Assembly (NCBI RefSeq): GCF_008639165.1
Contig: NZ_CP029197.1
Span: 1-64,000 of the forward strand
Direction: 5' to 3'
DNA from: Streptomyces venezuelae ATCC 10712
GTDB taxonomy: Bacteria > Actinomycetota > Actinomycetes > Streptomycetales > Streptomycetaceae
DNA: 64,000 bases
Part shown: piece after piece, positions 7,308 to 15,648 of the stretch
Position numbering within the stretch: position 1 is the stretch's first letter
Layout: every line of letters starts with the position of its first letter
Program-made: the position numbers and the translations under genes
The notes under the pieces: model-generated
What the model was told of the DNA's origin: nothing
Seen by the model: the letters and a program-made list of their open reading frames with translations, nothing else
The model's database searches: none

Positions 7308-8909
7308 ATGCCCGACGCGGTCGTGATCGGAGCCGGCCCGAACGGCCTGGTCGCCGCCAACCTGCTCGCCGACGCCGGCTGGAGCGTGGAGGTGTTCGAG
7401 GCACAGCCCGAACCAGGAGGCGCGGTGCGCAGCGACCGCGGGGTGCACCCCGATTACGTCAGCGATGTGTTCAGCGCCTTCTACCCCCTCGCCGCCGCCT
7501 CGCCCGTCATCGCCTCCCTGTGCCTGGACCGCGAAGGTCTCGTCTGGAGCCACGCTCCGCGGGTGCTCGCGCACCCCCTGGCCGATGGCCGGTGCGCGGT
7601 GCTGGACCGGGTGCCGCACGACACCGCAGCGGGGCTGGACGAGTTCGGGCCCGGCGACGGGGACGCGTGGACGGGCCTGTGCAAGATCTGGGACCGGCTC
7701 GGCCCCGACATCGTCCGCGGTCTGTTCACCCCCTTCCCGCCGCTGGTCCCCGCTGCCCGGCTCCTGGACGGGGTCCGCCGCACCGGTGGGCTGGCGACCG
7801 TGCGGCGGCTGCTGCTGCCCGTACGCCGACTGGCGGAAGAGGAGTTCCGCGCCGAGGCGGGAGGGCTCCTCCTCGCGGGCAACGCCCTGCACGCCGACCT
7901 GCCTCCCGAAGCAGCCGGCAGCGGAGGCTACGGATGGCTCATGTCGATGCTCGGCCAGCACCACGGCTTCCCCGTCCCCGCCGGCGGCGCCGGCGAGCTG
8001 ACGGCCGCGCTGGTACGGCGGTTGGAGCGGAGGGGCGGTGCGGTCCACTGCGACGCGCCGATCACCGAAGTCGTCGTACGGGCCGGCCGCGCCGTGGGCG
8101 TACGCACCGCCGCCGGCGAAGGGGTGCCGGCCCGGCGTGCCGTCCTTGCCGACGTGTCGGCCCCCGCTCTGTACGGCTCCCTGGTCGGCGAGGAGCACCT
8201 GCCGGGCAGCGCTCTGCGGGACCTGCGGCGCTTCCAGTGGGACTTCGCCACCTTCAAGGTGGACTGGGCGCTGGACTCCCGGGTGCCCTGGACGGCCCCG
8301 CAGGCGGCGACCGCGGGCACCGTGCACCTCGCCGACGGAATGGACGGCCTCACCGCCTACGCCGCCCGGATCGCCACGGGACTCGTACCCGAGAACCCCT
8401 TCCTCATCTTCGGCCAGATGACCGCGGCCGACGCGACCCGCTCTCCCGCGGGGACCGAGTCCGCCTGGGCGTACACGCACCTACCGCAGAAGATCAAAGG
8501 CGACGCGGGCGAGCAGGGCCTGACGGGTCGCTGGGAAGGCAGTGAGAGCGAAGCGATGGCCGACCGCATGGAGGAGGTCGTCGAACGGTACGCCCCCGGC
8601 TTCCGAGCGCGCGTCCTGGGACGAAGGATCTTGACTCCTCCCACCATGGAGGCGATGGACGCCAACCTCCGCGGCGGCGCCCTCAATGGCGGCACGGCCG
8701 CCCTCCACCAGCAGCTCGTCTTCCGGCCCGTCCCCAGCAACGGGCGTCCCGAAACACCCGTCAAGGGCCTCTTCCTCGCGTCGGCGTCCGCGCACCCGGG
8801 CGGCGGTGTGCACGGCGCGCCGGGCGCCAATGCGGCACGGGCCGCTCTGCGTCGCCACCTGCCGACGGTGCTGACCGTGCGCCGTCGGCGACTCCAGCGG
8901 CCCACTTAG
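7308..8909 (+). CDS. CrtI-like FAD-dependent oxidoreductase
   Basis: 533 residues. The dinucleotide fold is clear: VVIGAGPNGLVAANLLADAG with GxGxxG at 8-13, followed by the acidic/PGG motif EAQPEPGGA (31-39). The C-terminus has GLFLASASAHPGGGVHGAPG, the second FAD-contact motif of phytoene-desaturase-type and pyridine nucleotide-disulfide oxidoreductase domain 2-type proteins. Length fits the family (500-550). GGAGGAG precedes the ATG by five bases. It may desaturate or isomerise a hydrophobic substrate. No phytoene synthase or GGPP synthase lies nearby, so this is not an ordinary carotenoid cluster. Confidence 0.88.
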   Translation: MPDAVVIGAGPNGLVAANLLADAGWSVEVFEAQPEPGGAVRSDRGVHPDYVSDVFSAFYPLAAASPVIASLCLDREGLVWSHAPRVLAHPLADGRCAVLDRVPHDTAAGLDEFGPGDGDAWTGLCKIWDRLGPDIVRGLFTPFPPLVPAARLLDGVRRTGGLATVRRLLLPVRRLAEEEFRAEAGGLLLAGNALHADLPPEAAGSGGYGWLMSMLGQHHGFPVPAGGAGELTAALVRRLERRGGAVHCDAPITEVVVRAGRAVGVRTAAGEGVPARRAVLADVSAPALYGSLVGEEHLPGSALRDLRRFQWDFATFKVDWALDSRVPWTAPQAATAGTVHLADGMDGLTAYAARIATGLVPENPFLIFGQMTAADATRSPAGTESAWAYTHLPQKIKGDAGEQGLTGRWEGSESEAMADRMEEVVERYAPGFRARVLGRRILTPPTMEAMDANLRGGALNGGTAALHQQLVFRPVPSNGRPETPVKGLFLASASAHPGGGVHGAPGANAARAALRRHLPTVLTVRRRRLQRPT

Positions 8910-8980
8910 CGCCGCTGGTCCCGGTCGGGCCGCGGCTGCGGCTGCGGCTGCGACTGCGACTGCGACCCACCGTGGCACGC

Positions 8981-9300
8981 ATGCGGCTCCTGCTGACCTC
9001 GGACACCCGTCTGCCCGCCCGCGCCGCGTCCCTCCCGGATTATCCTCTTGGCAGCCGTCGACGGCTGCGCCGCGGCCCCCCGGAGGTCGCCCACGCCGAG
9101 CTGGGGAGAAGTGCGGTTCGCGGTCGTGCACGAGACCTGGGAGCGGCCGCAGGACGGGAGTGGCGCTGCGTTGCGCGCTTCCCCGACGACGATGTCTTGG
9201 TGTTCGGCCACAGCCACATTCCATGGGACAACAGCGCTGGGAGTCTGCGTCTGCTGAACTCGGGCTCGCCCACGGACCGCCGCAGTCACCGCCGGCCCGA
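8981..9300 (+). pseudogene. Metallophosphoesterase (YfcE-like) remnant
   Basis: The N-terminal metal motif is visible as MRLLLTSDTRLPARA (8981 on), and the C-terminal one as FPDDDVLVFGHSHIPWD with SLRLLNSGSPTDRR around 9180-9290. These are hallmarks of calcineurin-like phosphoesterases, but the pieces are in different frames and the central metal-binding section is deleted: about 320 bases remain of a ~480-base gene. It runs directly into an ISL3 transposase tail at 9309, so insertion plus deletion probably killed it. The GGCTGC/GACTGC hexamer repeat at 8932-8966 lies just upstream. Confidence 0.65.
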
Positions 9301-9308
9301 CGCTGCCG

Positions 9309-9419
9309 TGGAGCTCCCGCGTCGTCGAAGGCCACGTCAACCGGATCAAAATGATCAAGCGCCGGATGTATGGCCGAGCCGGCTTCGCCCTGCTGCGGCG
9401 GCGTGTCCGGCTGGCCTGA
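9309..9419 (+). pseudogene. ISL3-family transposase tail
   Basis: 37 codons: WSSRVVEGHVNRIKMIKRRM then YGRAGFALLRRRVRLA and a TGA. This is the conserved C-terminus of ISL3 transposases, closely parallel to the remnant at 2448-2714. Nothing else of the element remains; it abuts the broken metallophosphoesterase. Confidence 0.75.
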
Positions 9420-9868
9420 CCGCAGAGCTGTCGCTCGACGAACGGGGCGGTTCAGCTCATCGCGAGCCGCACGGGATCCAGGCCCAGCTTGCTCCGGCGT
9501 GAAGGGACGGCCCGGGCGACCCAGGCAGCTACGGCTTTCGCGATCTGCCGCGAGCGCGTGCAGCTCACGTGTCTTCTCCTGGGCGTGACCATCCACGGGG
9601 CCAGCGGGTCCTCCCCAAGGACTCGTTCGAAGTGATCGCGGGCCATGTACGGGCACCGGCCGGGGCGGCCGCGCTGCCGGCGTCGAAGCCGTCCCAGAGG
9701 AATCCCCGGCGCACCGGTCGGGATGCCAGGTATCTCGGTGTGCCTTGGCTGTGCCTCGCGCGGCCGGGAGGGTTCTGTGATCACCATCACTCCATGGATA
9801 CGCGGATCGTGTCGACCGGGCGGTCGGTGCCGGGCGTATGCGTGGTGAAGCGAAAGATCCGGGAGTGA
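9420..9868. other. Unassigned stretch upstream of the sigma factor gene
   Basis: No gene is supported. A minus-strand frame ending at 9452 (HFERVLGEDPLAPWMVTPRR ... RSKLGLDPVRLAMS) looks protein-like but has no recognised family or start, and could be another degraded gene. The sigma factor promoter should lie near 9800-9860. Confidence 0.3.
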
Positions 9869-10369
9869 GTGGTGACCGTTGAGGAATTCGAGGCGTTCTA
9901 CGAGCAGGCGGTCGCGCGACTCACAGGGCAGCTGTACGTGATGCTGGGCGATCTGCACGAGGCTCAGGACGTCGTGCAGGAGGCCTTCGTCAAGGGGTGG
10001 AGCCGGCGGCGGCAGCTCGATCGCGACGGGCAGCCCGAGGCGTGGATCCGTACGGTCGCCTGGCGCCTGGCGGTGAGTCGCTGGCGCTTTCGCAGGCGCA
10101 CGTCGGACGCCTGGGACCGGGCGGGCGCGCCACCGCCCGTCGAGGGGCCCGGCCCCGAGTACGTGGTCCTCATCGACGCGTTGCGTGACCTGCCGGCCCA
10201 GCAGCGTCGTTCGGTGACGCTGCACTACCTGTGCGACCTGAGTGTCGAACAGATCGCCGGCGAGACAGGGCAGTCCGCCAGCACCGTCAAGACGCACCTG
10301 GTCCGTGGCCGGGTCGCCCTCGCCGATCGTCTACGGCCCCGGAACGTTGAGGAGGACCCCGGTGCTTGA
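9869..10369 (+). CDS. SigE-family ECF-like RNA polymerase sigma factor
   Basis: 166 residues from tandem GTG codons (9869 or 9872; GGGAG lies just upstream). Region 2: AVARLTGQLYVMLGDLHEAQ-DVVQEAFVKGW, the -10 recognition/core-binding helices. Region 4: LPAQQRRSVTLHYLCDLSVE then IAGETGQSASTVKTHLVRGR, the -35-binding HTH. No extra C-terminal domain; the size fits the actinobacterial SigE family. The next gene overlaps its stop by 8 bases (GTGCTTGA), so they are translationally coupled, and the partner is the likely regulator. Confidence 0.92.
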   Translation: MVTVEEFEAFYEQAVARLTGQLYVMLGDLHEAQDVVQEAFVKGWSRRRQLDRDGQPEAWIRTVAWRLAVSRWRFRRRTSDAWDRAGAPPPVEGPGPEYVVLIDALRDLPAQQRRSVTLHYLCDLSVEQIAGETGQSASTVKTHLVRGRVALADRLRPRNVEEDPGA

Positions 10370-10805
10370 CCCCCAGGAGCCCCAGGACCCGTTGCGCGAG
10401 ATGTTCCGGCAGGCCGCGGCCTCCGGTCAGGCGCGCGCCCGTGCCGTGCCGGTCGCGCGGATCGCCGAACGCGCCCGGCGGGCTCACCGGCGCCGTGTCG
10501 CCCTGGTCGCGGCGGCCGCGTGCCTGGTCCTCGCGGGCGGCGGGGTGACCGCGGCGGCGCTCCTGTCGGACGCGCCGACCCCTGTCGTACCCGCCGTGAG
10601 CCCCTCGGTCGACCTGCCGTCCCCCGGGGAGACCACCAGGGCGCCGTCGAGCACCACGACGGAGCCGGGCCCGCCCACGCCCGGGAGCACCACTGGCGGC
10701 GCGTCGGCGACGACGCAGCCGGCAGGGCAGGGGACGACTACGCAGCCTGCGGGAGAGGGGACAACGACGCCGCCTGCGGGACGGGGGACGACTACGCCGC
10801 CCTGA
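10362..10805 (+). CDS. Single-pass membrane protein coupled to sigma factor
   Basis: 147 residues from GTG 10362, ribosome site GAGGAGG. The N-terminal ~45 residues are cytoplasmic and Arg-rich (FRQAAASGQARARAVPVARI). One membrane span lies at 46-68, then a Ser/Thr/Pro/Gly-rich external tail ends in repeats of TT-x-PAG-x-GT (near-perfect 30-base DNA repeats, 10710-10803). Many sigma-linked proteins of this shape act as anti-sigma factors, but no zinc finger is present. Inference: membrane-tethered modulator of the sigma factor. The repeat tail suggests cell-wall exposure. Confidence 0.8.
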   Translation: MLDPQEPQDPLREMFRQAAASGQARARAVPVARIAERARRAHRRRVALVAAAACLVLAGGGVTAAALLSDAPTPVVPAVSPSVDLPSPGETTRAPSSTTTEPGPPTPGSTTGGASATTQPAGQGTTTQPAGEGTTTPPAGRGTTTPP

Positions 10806-11056
10806 GCACCGCCTGCCGAGGCTCCCCCGCCCGGTCCCCCGGGCTCCGGCCACCCCGGCCGAGGCTCCCGTGGTCCGCCGGGCCTAGGCCGCCCGTCGAG
10901 GCTCCTGCACCGTCGGGCCTCGGCCGCCTGCCGGGTCCCCGTCTGACCGCGCCCGGCCGCCCATCGGGCACGCCCGTCTTTCTTCCGCAGTATCGCCCCG
11001 TGGCGCCTCGCCGTCGCGCGGTCCGCCATGCCCTCACACCCTGACGAGAGTCCGCT

Positions 11057-12273
11057 ATGTCTGTGATGCCTACCAGGTCTTTCGAGAAGGCGCCGCCGGC
11101 TCCTCCGCTCCTTCCCGCCCTCCCCCGCGTCGGCCGCCGACGACTGTGGCTCGGCGTCGAGGACCGGGACGTGCTGTGGCTGTACCTGCTCACCCGGGCG
11201 GCCCTGTGGAGCATCGCCCACGGCGCGCGCTGGCTCTTCCCCGCCGACGCCGGCACCCATGACCCGGGCCCGGTCCTCGCCCCGTTCGAACGCTGGGACT
11301 GGGGGCACTTCCTGAACGTGGCGCGCGACGGCTACTTCCCCGAGGGCAGGGGGCCGTGGGACGCCGAGTGGGACAACCGGGAGGCCTTCTTCCCTGGCTT
11401 CCCCCTCGTCCTGCGGGCCGTCCACACCGTCGTGCCGCACTGGACCGCGGCGGGGCTGCTGATCTCGTTCGTCGCGGGCGGAATCGCGGTCCTGGCCCTG
11501 GCACGGATCGCGCGCCTGTACCTGCCCGACGAGGGCGCCGGGCAGCGCACGGTGCAACTCCTGCTGATATCGCCGTGCGCGGTCTTCCTCGCCGCCGGGT
11601 ACAGCGAGTCGCTCTTCCTCGCCCTCGCTCTGCCCGCCTGGCTCGCCGCACACCGCCGCAACTGGCCCCTGGCGGCCACCCTCACCGCCCTGGCGACGAC
11701 CGTCCGCATCAGCGGCCTGTTCCTCGCGGCCGCCCTGACCCTGCACTTCGTCCTGACGGCCCGCACCCGCGCCCACTGGCGCCCGCTGCCCTGGCTGCTC
11801 CTGCCGGCGCTGCCCGCCACCCTCTATGCCTGGTACCTGCACGCGTACACCGGCGACTGGATGGCCTGGAAACACGCCCGGAACGGGGCTGGTACCGCCA
11901 CTTCCACGCACCCTGGGAGACCTGGAACACTACCTGGGACTCCGCCTTCGACCAGGTCCTCGCGACCGGCTACGCGTACATGCTCCAGGCCGAACTCCTA
12001 GCCATGGCCGTCGGACTGGCGCTGGCGGTGCTGCTCATGCGCCGCCGGCGCTGGCCCGAGGCCCTCTACGTCGGCCTCAGTCTGTGGGCCCTGGGCACGT
12101 CGTACTGGTACCAGTCCATTCCCCGCGCGACCCTGCTGTGGTGGCCCCTGTGGATCATCCTGGCCGCCTGGACCCTCCGCTCGCCGCGTTTCCGCACCGC
12201 GTACTACTGCCTCGCGACGCCCCTGTCGACCCTGTTCGCCCTGACGTTCCTGACCGGGCGCTGGGCCGGTTGA
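11057..12273 (+). pseudogene. Frameshifted mannosyltransferase-family (PIG-V-like) membrane protein
   Basis: Two overlapping frames make one protein of about 405 residues. 11057-11880 encodes an N-terminus and many membrane spans with FERWDWGHFLNVARDGYF and EAFFPGFPLVLRA, typical of the actinobacterial mannosyltransferase/PIG-V-like family. From ~11880 the rest is in another frame: ERGWYRHFHAPWETWNTTW, LSLWALGTSYWYQSIPRATL and ALTFLTGRWAG. The join should read WKHAQERGW; the DNA gives WKHARNGAG, consistent with loss of one base in the GCCCGGAAC stretch at 11877-11885. Either a sequencing error or a recent mutation; everything else looks intact. Such enzymes transfer mannose from a polyprenyl donor at the membrane. 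Confidence 0.75.
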
Positions 12274-12489
12274 GCCACCGACCACGTCCGCGATGGTTTT
12301 TGGGCTTGGGGTGGCCCGACAGTTCCACGTCGTGGACGAGACATTCGGTCCGGGAGGTTCGGCGACGACGCGCCGGGGCCATCCACAGGCGGCCGTGTCA
12401 TGCTGCTCCTTCAGCACCTCACCCGGTGGCCGCGGAGACCCCAGAAAAACTCCCTGGCCCGGCCTGCCCGTCTCGGCCATGATCGTTGC

Positions 12490-13059
12490 GTGATCACCTA
12501 CCTCGAGTCCGAGCGCCTCGCCCTCCGCCCCTTCGCCGCTGACGACGCGGACCTGCTGATCGAGCTGGACAGCGACCCGGCGGTGATGCGCTACCTGACC
12601 GGCGGTGCTCCGACCCCACCGGAGGAGGTCCGCGACCTCGCCATCCCCAGCATCCTCGCCGGATACGAGCGCTGGGATCACGACCTCGGCCTGTTCGCCG
12701 CGTACGAGAAGGACGGCGGCGCGTTCGTCGGCTGGTTCTGCCTGCGTCCGCTGCGCAGCGGCCCCCGGGAAGAGGCCGAACTCGGCTACCGCCTGCGCCG
12801 CGCGGCCTGGGGCCGGGGCTACGCCACCGAGGTCTCGCAGGCGCTGCTGGCGAAGGGGTTCACCGAGCTCGGCATCCGCATGGTCTGGGCCGAGACGATG
12901 ACCGTGAACCGCCCTTCGCGCAATGTCATGGAGAAGCTCGGGATGACGCTCGTGGAGAGCATCCCCACGCCGGACGACATGATGGCGATCGAGGGTTCCG
13001 AGCATGGGGGTGTGCGGTACGAAATCACGCAGGAGCAGTGGCAGTTGCGGCAGGCGTAG
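12490..13059 (+). CDS. GNAT-family N-acetyltransferase (RimJ/RimL type)
   Basis: 189 residues from GTG 12490. Opens with ITYLESERLALRPFAADDAD, the standard start of the acetyltransf_3 group, and has the acetyl-CoA-binding region LGYRLRRAAWGRGYATEVSQ with the R/Q-x-x-G-x-G/A pattern, then the NRPSRNVMEKLGM motif. These enzymes acetylate small molecules or protein N-termini; the substrate is unknown. The upstream 215 bases have no gene. Downstream lies the CRISPR relic. Confidence 0.88.
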   Translation: MITYLESERLALRPFAADDADLLIELDSDPAVMRYLTGGAPTPPEEVRDLAIPSILAGYERWDHDLGLFAAYEKDGGAFVGWFCLRPLRSGPREEAELGYRLRRAAWGRGYATEVSQALLAKGFTELGIRMVWAETMTVNRPSRNVMEKLGMTLVESIPTPDDMMAIEGSEHGGVRYEITQEQWQLRQA

Positions 13060-13089
13060 GCGGCGCGAGGCCGGCGGTCGTGGGTGTGA

Positions 13090-13179
13090 GGTCATCAGTC
13101 CGCGCAGGCGGGGAGCAGGCCGCGGGGTCGTCGATGGCGAACCCCTGGGTGGGGCCAGCCCCGCGCGAGCGGGGAGCAG
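13090..13179 (-). CRISPR. Two-repeat type I-E CRISPR relic, one spacer
   Basis: Two 29-base repeats (13090-13118 and 13151-13179) flank a 32-base spacer (13119-13150), giving the 61-base period of type I-E arrays. Read on the minus strand, the first repeat begins CTGCTCCCCGC and ends GCGCGGGGCTGGCCCC, close to the actinomycete I-E repeat (CTGCTCCCCGC...GCGGGGATGGTCCC). The second shares the first ~19 bases but is degenerate at its 3' end, as leader-distal terminal repeats often are. No further repeat fits on either side, no leader room exists before the kinase gene (62 bases), and no cas genes are in the window. Alternative: two terminator-like hairpins spaced by chance. Confidence 0.6.
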
Positions 13180-13241
13180 TGGCGGCTTCCTGCCGGGGGC
13201 AGTCACTTGGATCGCTTCGAGGGCGACGGTGGCGGGTGGGG

Positions 13242-14612
13242 TTAGCGGCCTACGTCGACTCGGAAGGTGAGGCGGTTGTCGACCGTCTGGAGTGCGGCGC
13301 CTTGGATGGTCGGGGCTTTGTACGATGGCACCTGCTCGATCAGGATGGGGCACCCGTGCTCGTCGTCGAGGCAGTCTCCTAGTTCAGCCCCGAGGGTCTT
13401 AACTCCGGCTACGCCCGCCCGTTGTTCCAGCCACGCTGTGACCAGCGGGACCTGCTGGGCGCAATGATCGACGCACGGGTCAGGCCACGTGTACGTCAGT
13501 TGTGCCCGGTCTTCGACAGTGCGGGTCGTGGTCGGCCGGGAGAAGCCCGTGGGGGGCGACATGCCTTCTGCCACACCGCGGTTGGTCTCGAACGTGTTGT
13601 TCTCCTCACCCTGCTGGTCAAGGAAGTATCCGATCCCCAGCATCAGCGCGATCACCAGTAGCGTCGCGCCCAACTTGACACTCCCCGCGACGCGTCGGCG
13701 AGGTGCGGGCGCCGATACGGCGGCGGGATTCCGCGCCGGCAGAGTGGGGGGTGGTCCGAACGCAACAGGTTGCGTTTCGACGTAAGTTGGTGCATTCGAG
13801 GCGATCCCGTCCAGCCTGGCCTGCAGCTGATCCGTGGTCAGGCGCGCTGCTGGATCCTTCTGCAGCAGACCGTCGAGTACGGAGCCCAGCGCCCCCGCAC
13901 GCACGGCCGGAATGGGTGGCTCTGTCACGACCGCGACCAAGACGGCACTCGGAGCCGTGCCGGCGAACGGAGCGTGACCCTCCACGGCGGCGTACAGCGT
14001 CGCACCCAGCGACCAGAGGTCGGACTCGGCCGTCGCGGGCAAGCCCCGGACCTGCTCCGGCGCCATGAACGCGGGCGTACCCATGATCATCCCGGTGGCC
14101 GTGAGGGTGGCGTCTCCCTCCACGGCGGCGATCCCGAAGTCCGTCAGCACCACCCGGTCCTCTTCCAGGAGGATGTTGGCGGGTTTGATGTCCCGATGGG
14201 TGATTCCCATCCGGTGCGCGGCACCGAGCGCGGCCGCCACTTGCCGCCCGATGACTGCCGCCCGCTGGGGCGTGAGCGCGCCATGTGCCTCGATGAGGTC
14301 CGCCAGCGACCCGCCATCCACCAACTCCATGACGATCCAGGGACGTCCATCCGGGCCGGATATCCGGTCATGCACGGTGATGATCCCCGGATGCTTCAGG
14401 CGTGCGGCGGCACGGGCCTCGCGGTCGAGTCGAGCGATCCAGTTCTGCCGTTCGGCCTCGCCCAGATGCTCGGGCAGCCGCAACTCCTTGACAGCAACGT
14501 CCCTCCCCAACTGCTCATCGTGGGCCCGCCAGACCGCACCCATGCCGCCTTGGCCGAGTAGTCGGCTCAACCGGTAGCGGCCTGCGATGAGTTGGCTGTG
14601 ATCGTCGTCCAC
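13242..14612 (-). CDS. Membrane Ser/Thr protein kinase (PknB-like)
   Basis: 456 residues from GTG 14612. Complete Hanks-type kinase domain: glycine loop LLGQGGMGAVWRA (18-30), VAVK with Lys42, HRDIKPAN (139-146), TDFG (157-160) and MAPE (183-186). A Pro-rich juxtamembrane linker follows, then one membrane span at about 312-331 and a ~120-residue external domain with several cysteines (TWPDPCVDHCAQQ, LGDCLDDEHGCPI), probably disulphide-bonded. No PASTA repeats, so the sensed ligand is unknown. The frame is open upstream, but resemblance starts at the GTG. Confidence 0.92.
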   Translation of the reverse strand: MDDDHSQLIAGRYRLSRLLGQGGMGAVWRAHDEQLGRDVAVKELRLPEHLGEAERQNWIARLDREARAAARLKHPGIITVHDRISGPDGRPWIVMELVDGGSLADLIEAHGALTPQRAAVIGRQVAAALGAAHRMGITHRDIKPANILLEEDRVVLTDFGIAAVEGDATLTATGMIMGTPAFMAPEQVRGLPATAESDLWSLGATLYAAVEGHAPFAGTAPSAVLVAVVTEPPIPAVRAGALGSVLDGLLQKDPAARLTTDQLQARLDGIASNAPTYVETQPVAFGPPPTLPARNPAAVSAPAPRRRVAGSVKLGATLLVIALMLGIGYFLDQQGEENNTFETNRGVAEGMSPPTGFSRPTTTRTVEDRAQLTYTWPDPCVDHCAQQVPLVTAWLEQRAGVAGVKTLGAELGDCLDDEHGCPILIEQVPSYKAPTIQGAALQTVDNRLTFRVDVGR

Positions 14613-15051
14613 GCATGGAATATAGCCGCGCGCTTGATCGTGGGCCCCGTGGCTGTGCGTCTGCTGGGGCTCACGCCTGTCTCTTGGCCGTGCCCGGGTG
14701 CCGGGGCGCGCGAATGTGGCGTCGGTGCGCTGCGCGCCGGGGCCGGGTGTGTCCCAGAGCTGGCGAACCACGACCCGCTTCCTTGCCGACGCGCCCGTAG
14801 GGCGGGGGATGCCCGCCATGCCCACGTGGGTGGGCGTCGCTTCGTCCATCCGGGTGAGATCCCTGTTGATCGATGGAATCGTCGCAGGTCGGCTCGACAC
14901 GATCTGTCGTAACTCCTTGCGTGGCCTGCGCACCGGGACACATCAGTGGGGCGCAGCGGCGCTTGGAGCCTCATTGTTTTTCGCTTTGACGTTTTTCCGT
15001 TCTCTACGTACGTGGCGGTGCCTCGGCGTGCCGCCGCTGGAAGGAAGCACA
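14613..15051. other. Divergent intergenic region, kinase / EF-hand gene
   Basis: About 440 bases between two divergent genes with no supported gene inside. It must carry the kinase promoter on the left and the EF-hand gene promoter on the right. An AT-richer patch at 14965-15005 precedes the EF-hand start and may hold its promoter or leader. Confidence 0.4.
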
Positions 15052-15573
15052 GTGTCCGATTCACCGCAGCATCGGATCTTCGCCATGCTGGACGTCGACG
15101 GCGACGGCGTGATCACGCGCGAGGAGTACCTCTCTCGGGTTGAGCGTGTGGCGTCCGCCGTGGGGCGCGACGCCAGCCATCCGGTCGTGGCCGCGTCCCG
15201 GGCCGCCCATGACGTGGTCTTCCAGGACATGGACGCCGACCACGACGGGCGCGTCACGTTCGAGGAGTACCGCTCCTGGGTGGGGCACGAGGCGTTCGAG
15301 CGTTTCTGTCGGACTGCTCTGGGCTCTCTGTTCGACATCGCCGACACCGATGCCGACGGGTGCCTGGACCGTGCCGAGTTCATCTGTCTGCGTACGGCTG
15401 CGGGGAACGCCGACACGGACGTCACCGCGGCGTTCGACGCGCTCGACATCGACGGCGACGGGCTGATTCACCGCGACGACTACCTCACGGGCATCCGGGA
15501 CTTCGTCACCACGGGCAGCTCCCCCATGGCCGCGGCGTACGGCTCCGGACCGTTGCTGCGCAGCCCTTCCTGA
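15052..15573 (+). CDS. Four-EF-hand calcium-binding protein (calerythrin-like)
   Basis: 173 residues from GTG 15052; AAGGAAG lies seven bases upstream. Four EF-hand loops: DVDGDGVITREE (14-25), DADHDGRVTFEE (61-72), DTDADGCLDRAE (98-109) and DIDGDGLIHRDD (132-143). The last ends in Asp instead of the usual Glu at position 12, which may weaken calcium binding. Length and spacing match calerythrin-like cytosolic proteins of actinomycetes, which buffer or sense calcium. No signal peptide. Confidence 0.93.
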   Translation: MSDSPQHRIFAMLDVDGDGVITREEYLSRVERVASAVGRDASHPVVAASRAAHDVVFQDMDADHDGRVTFEEYRSWVGHEAFERFCRTALGSLFDIADTDADGCLDRAEFICLRTAAGNADTDVTAAFDALDIDGDGLIHRDDYLTGIRDFVTTGSSPMAAAYGSGPLLRSPS

Positions 15574-15648
15574 CACCGCCGATTTCCCCGCGTTCTACTG
15601 GCGGCCCGCGTGCGGTTCAGGGACGTCGGGGCAGGGGCGGGGAAGTGA

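Noticed and set aside
5892..8909. Carotenoid biosynthesis cluster
   Set aside because: Only a CrtI-like enzyme is present; no phytoene synthase, GGPP synthase or cyclase next to it, and the polyprenyl synthase is 44 kb away.
13151..13179. Plain rho-independent terminator for the kinase gene
   Set aside because: A hairpin is there, but the 29-base repeat, 32-base spacer and 61-base period fit CRISPR better than chance; kept as CRISPR with moderate confidence.
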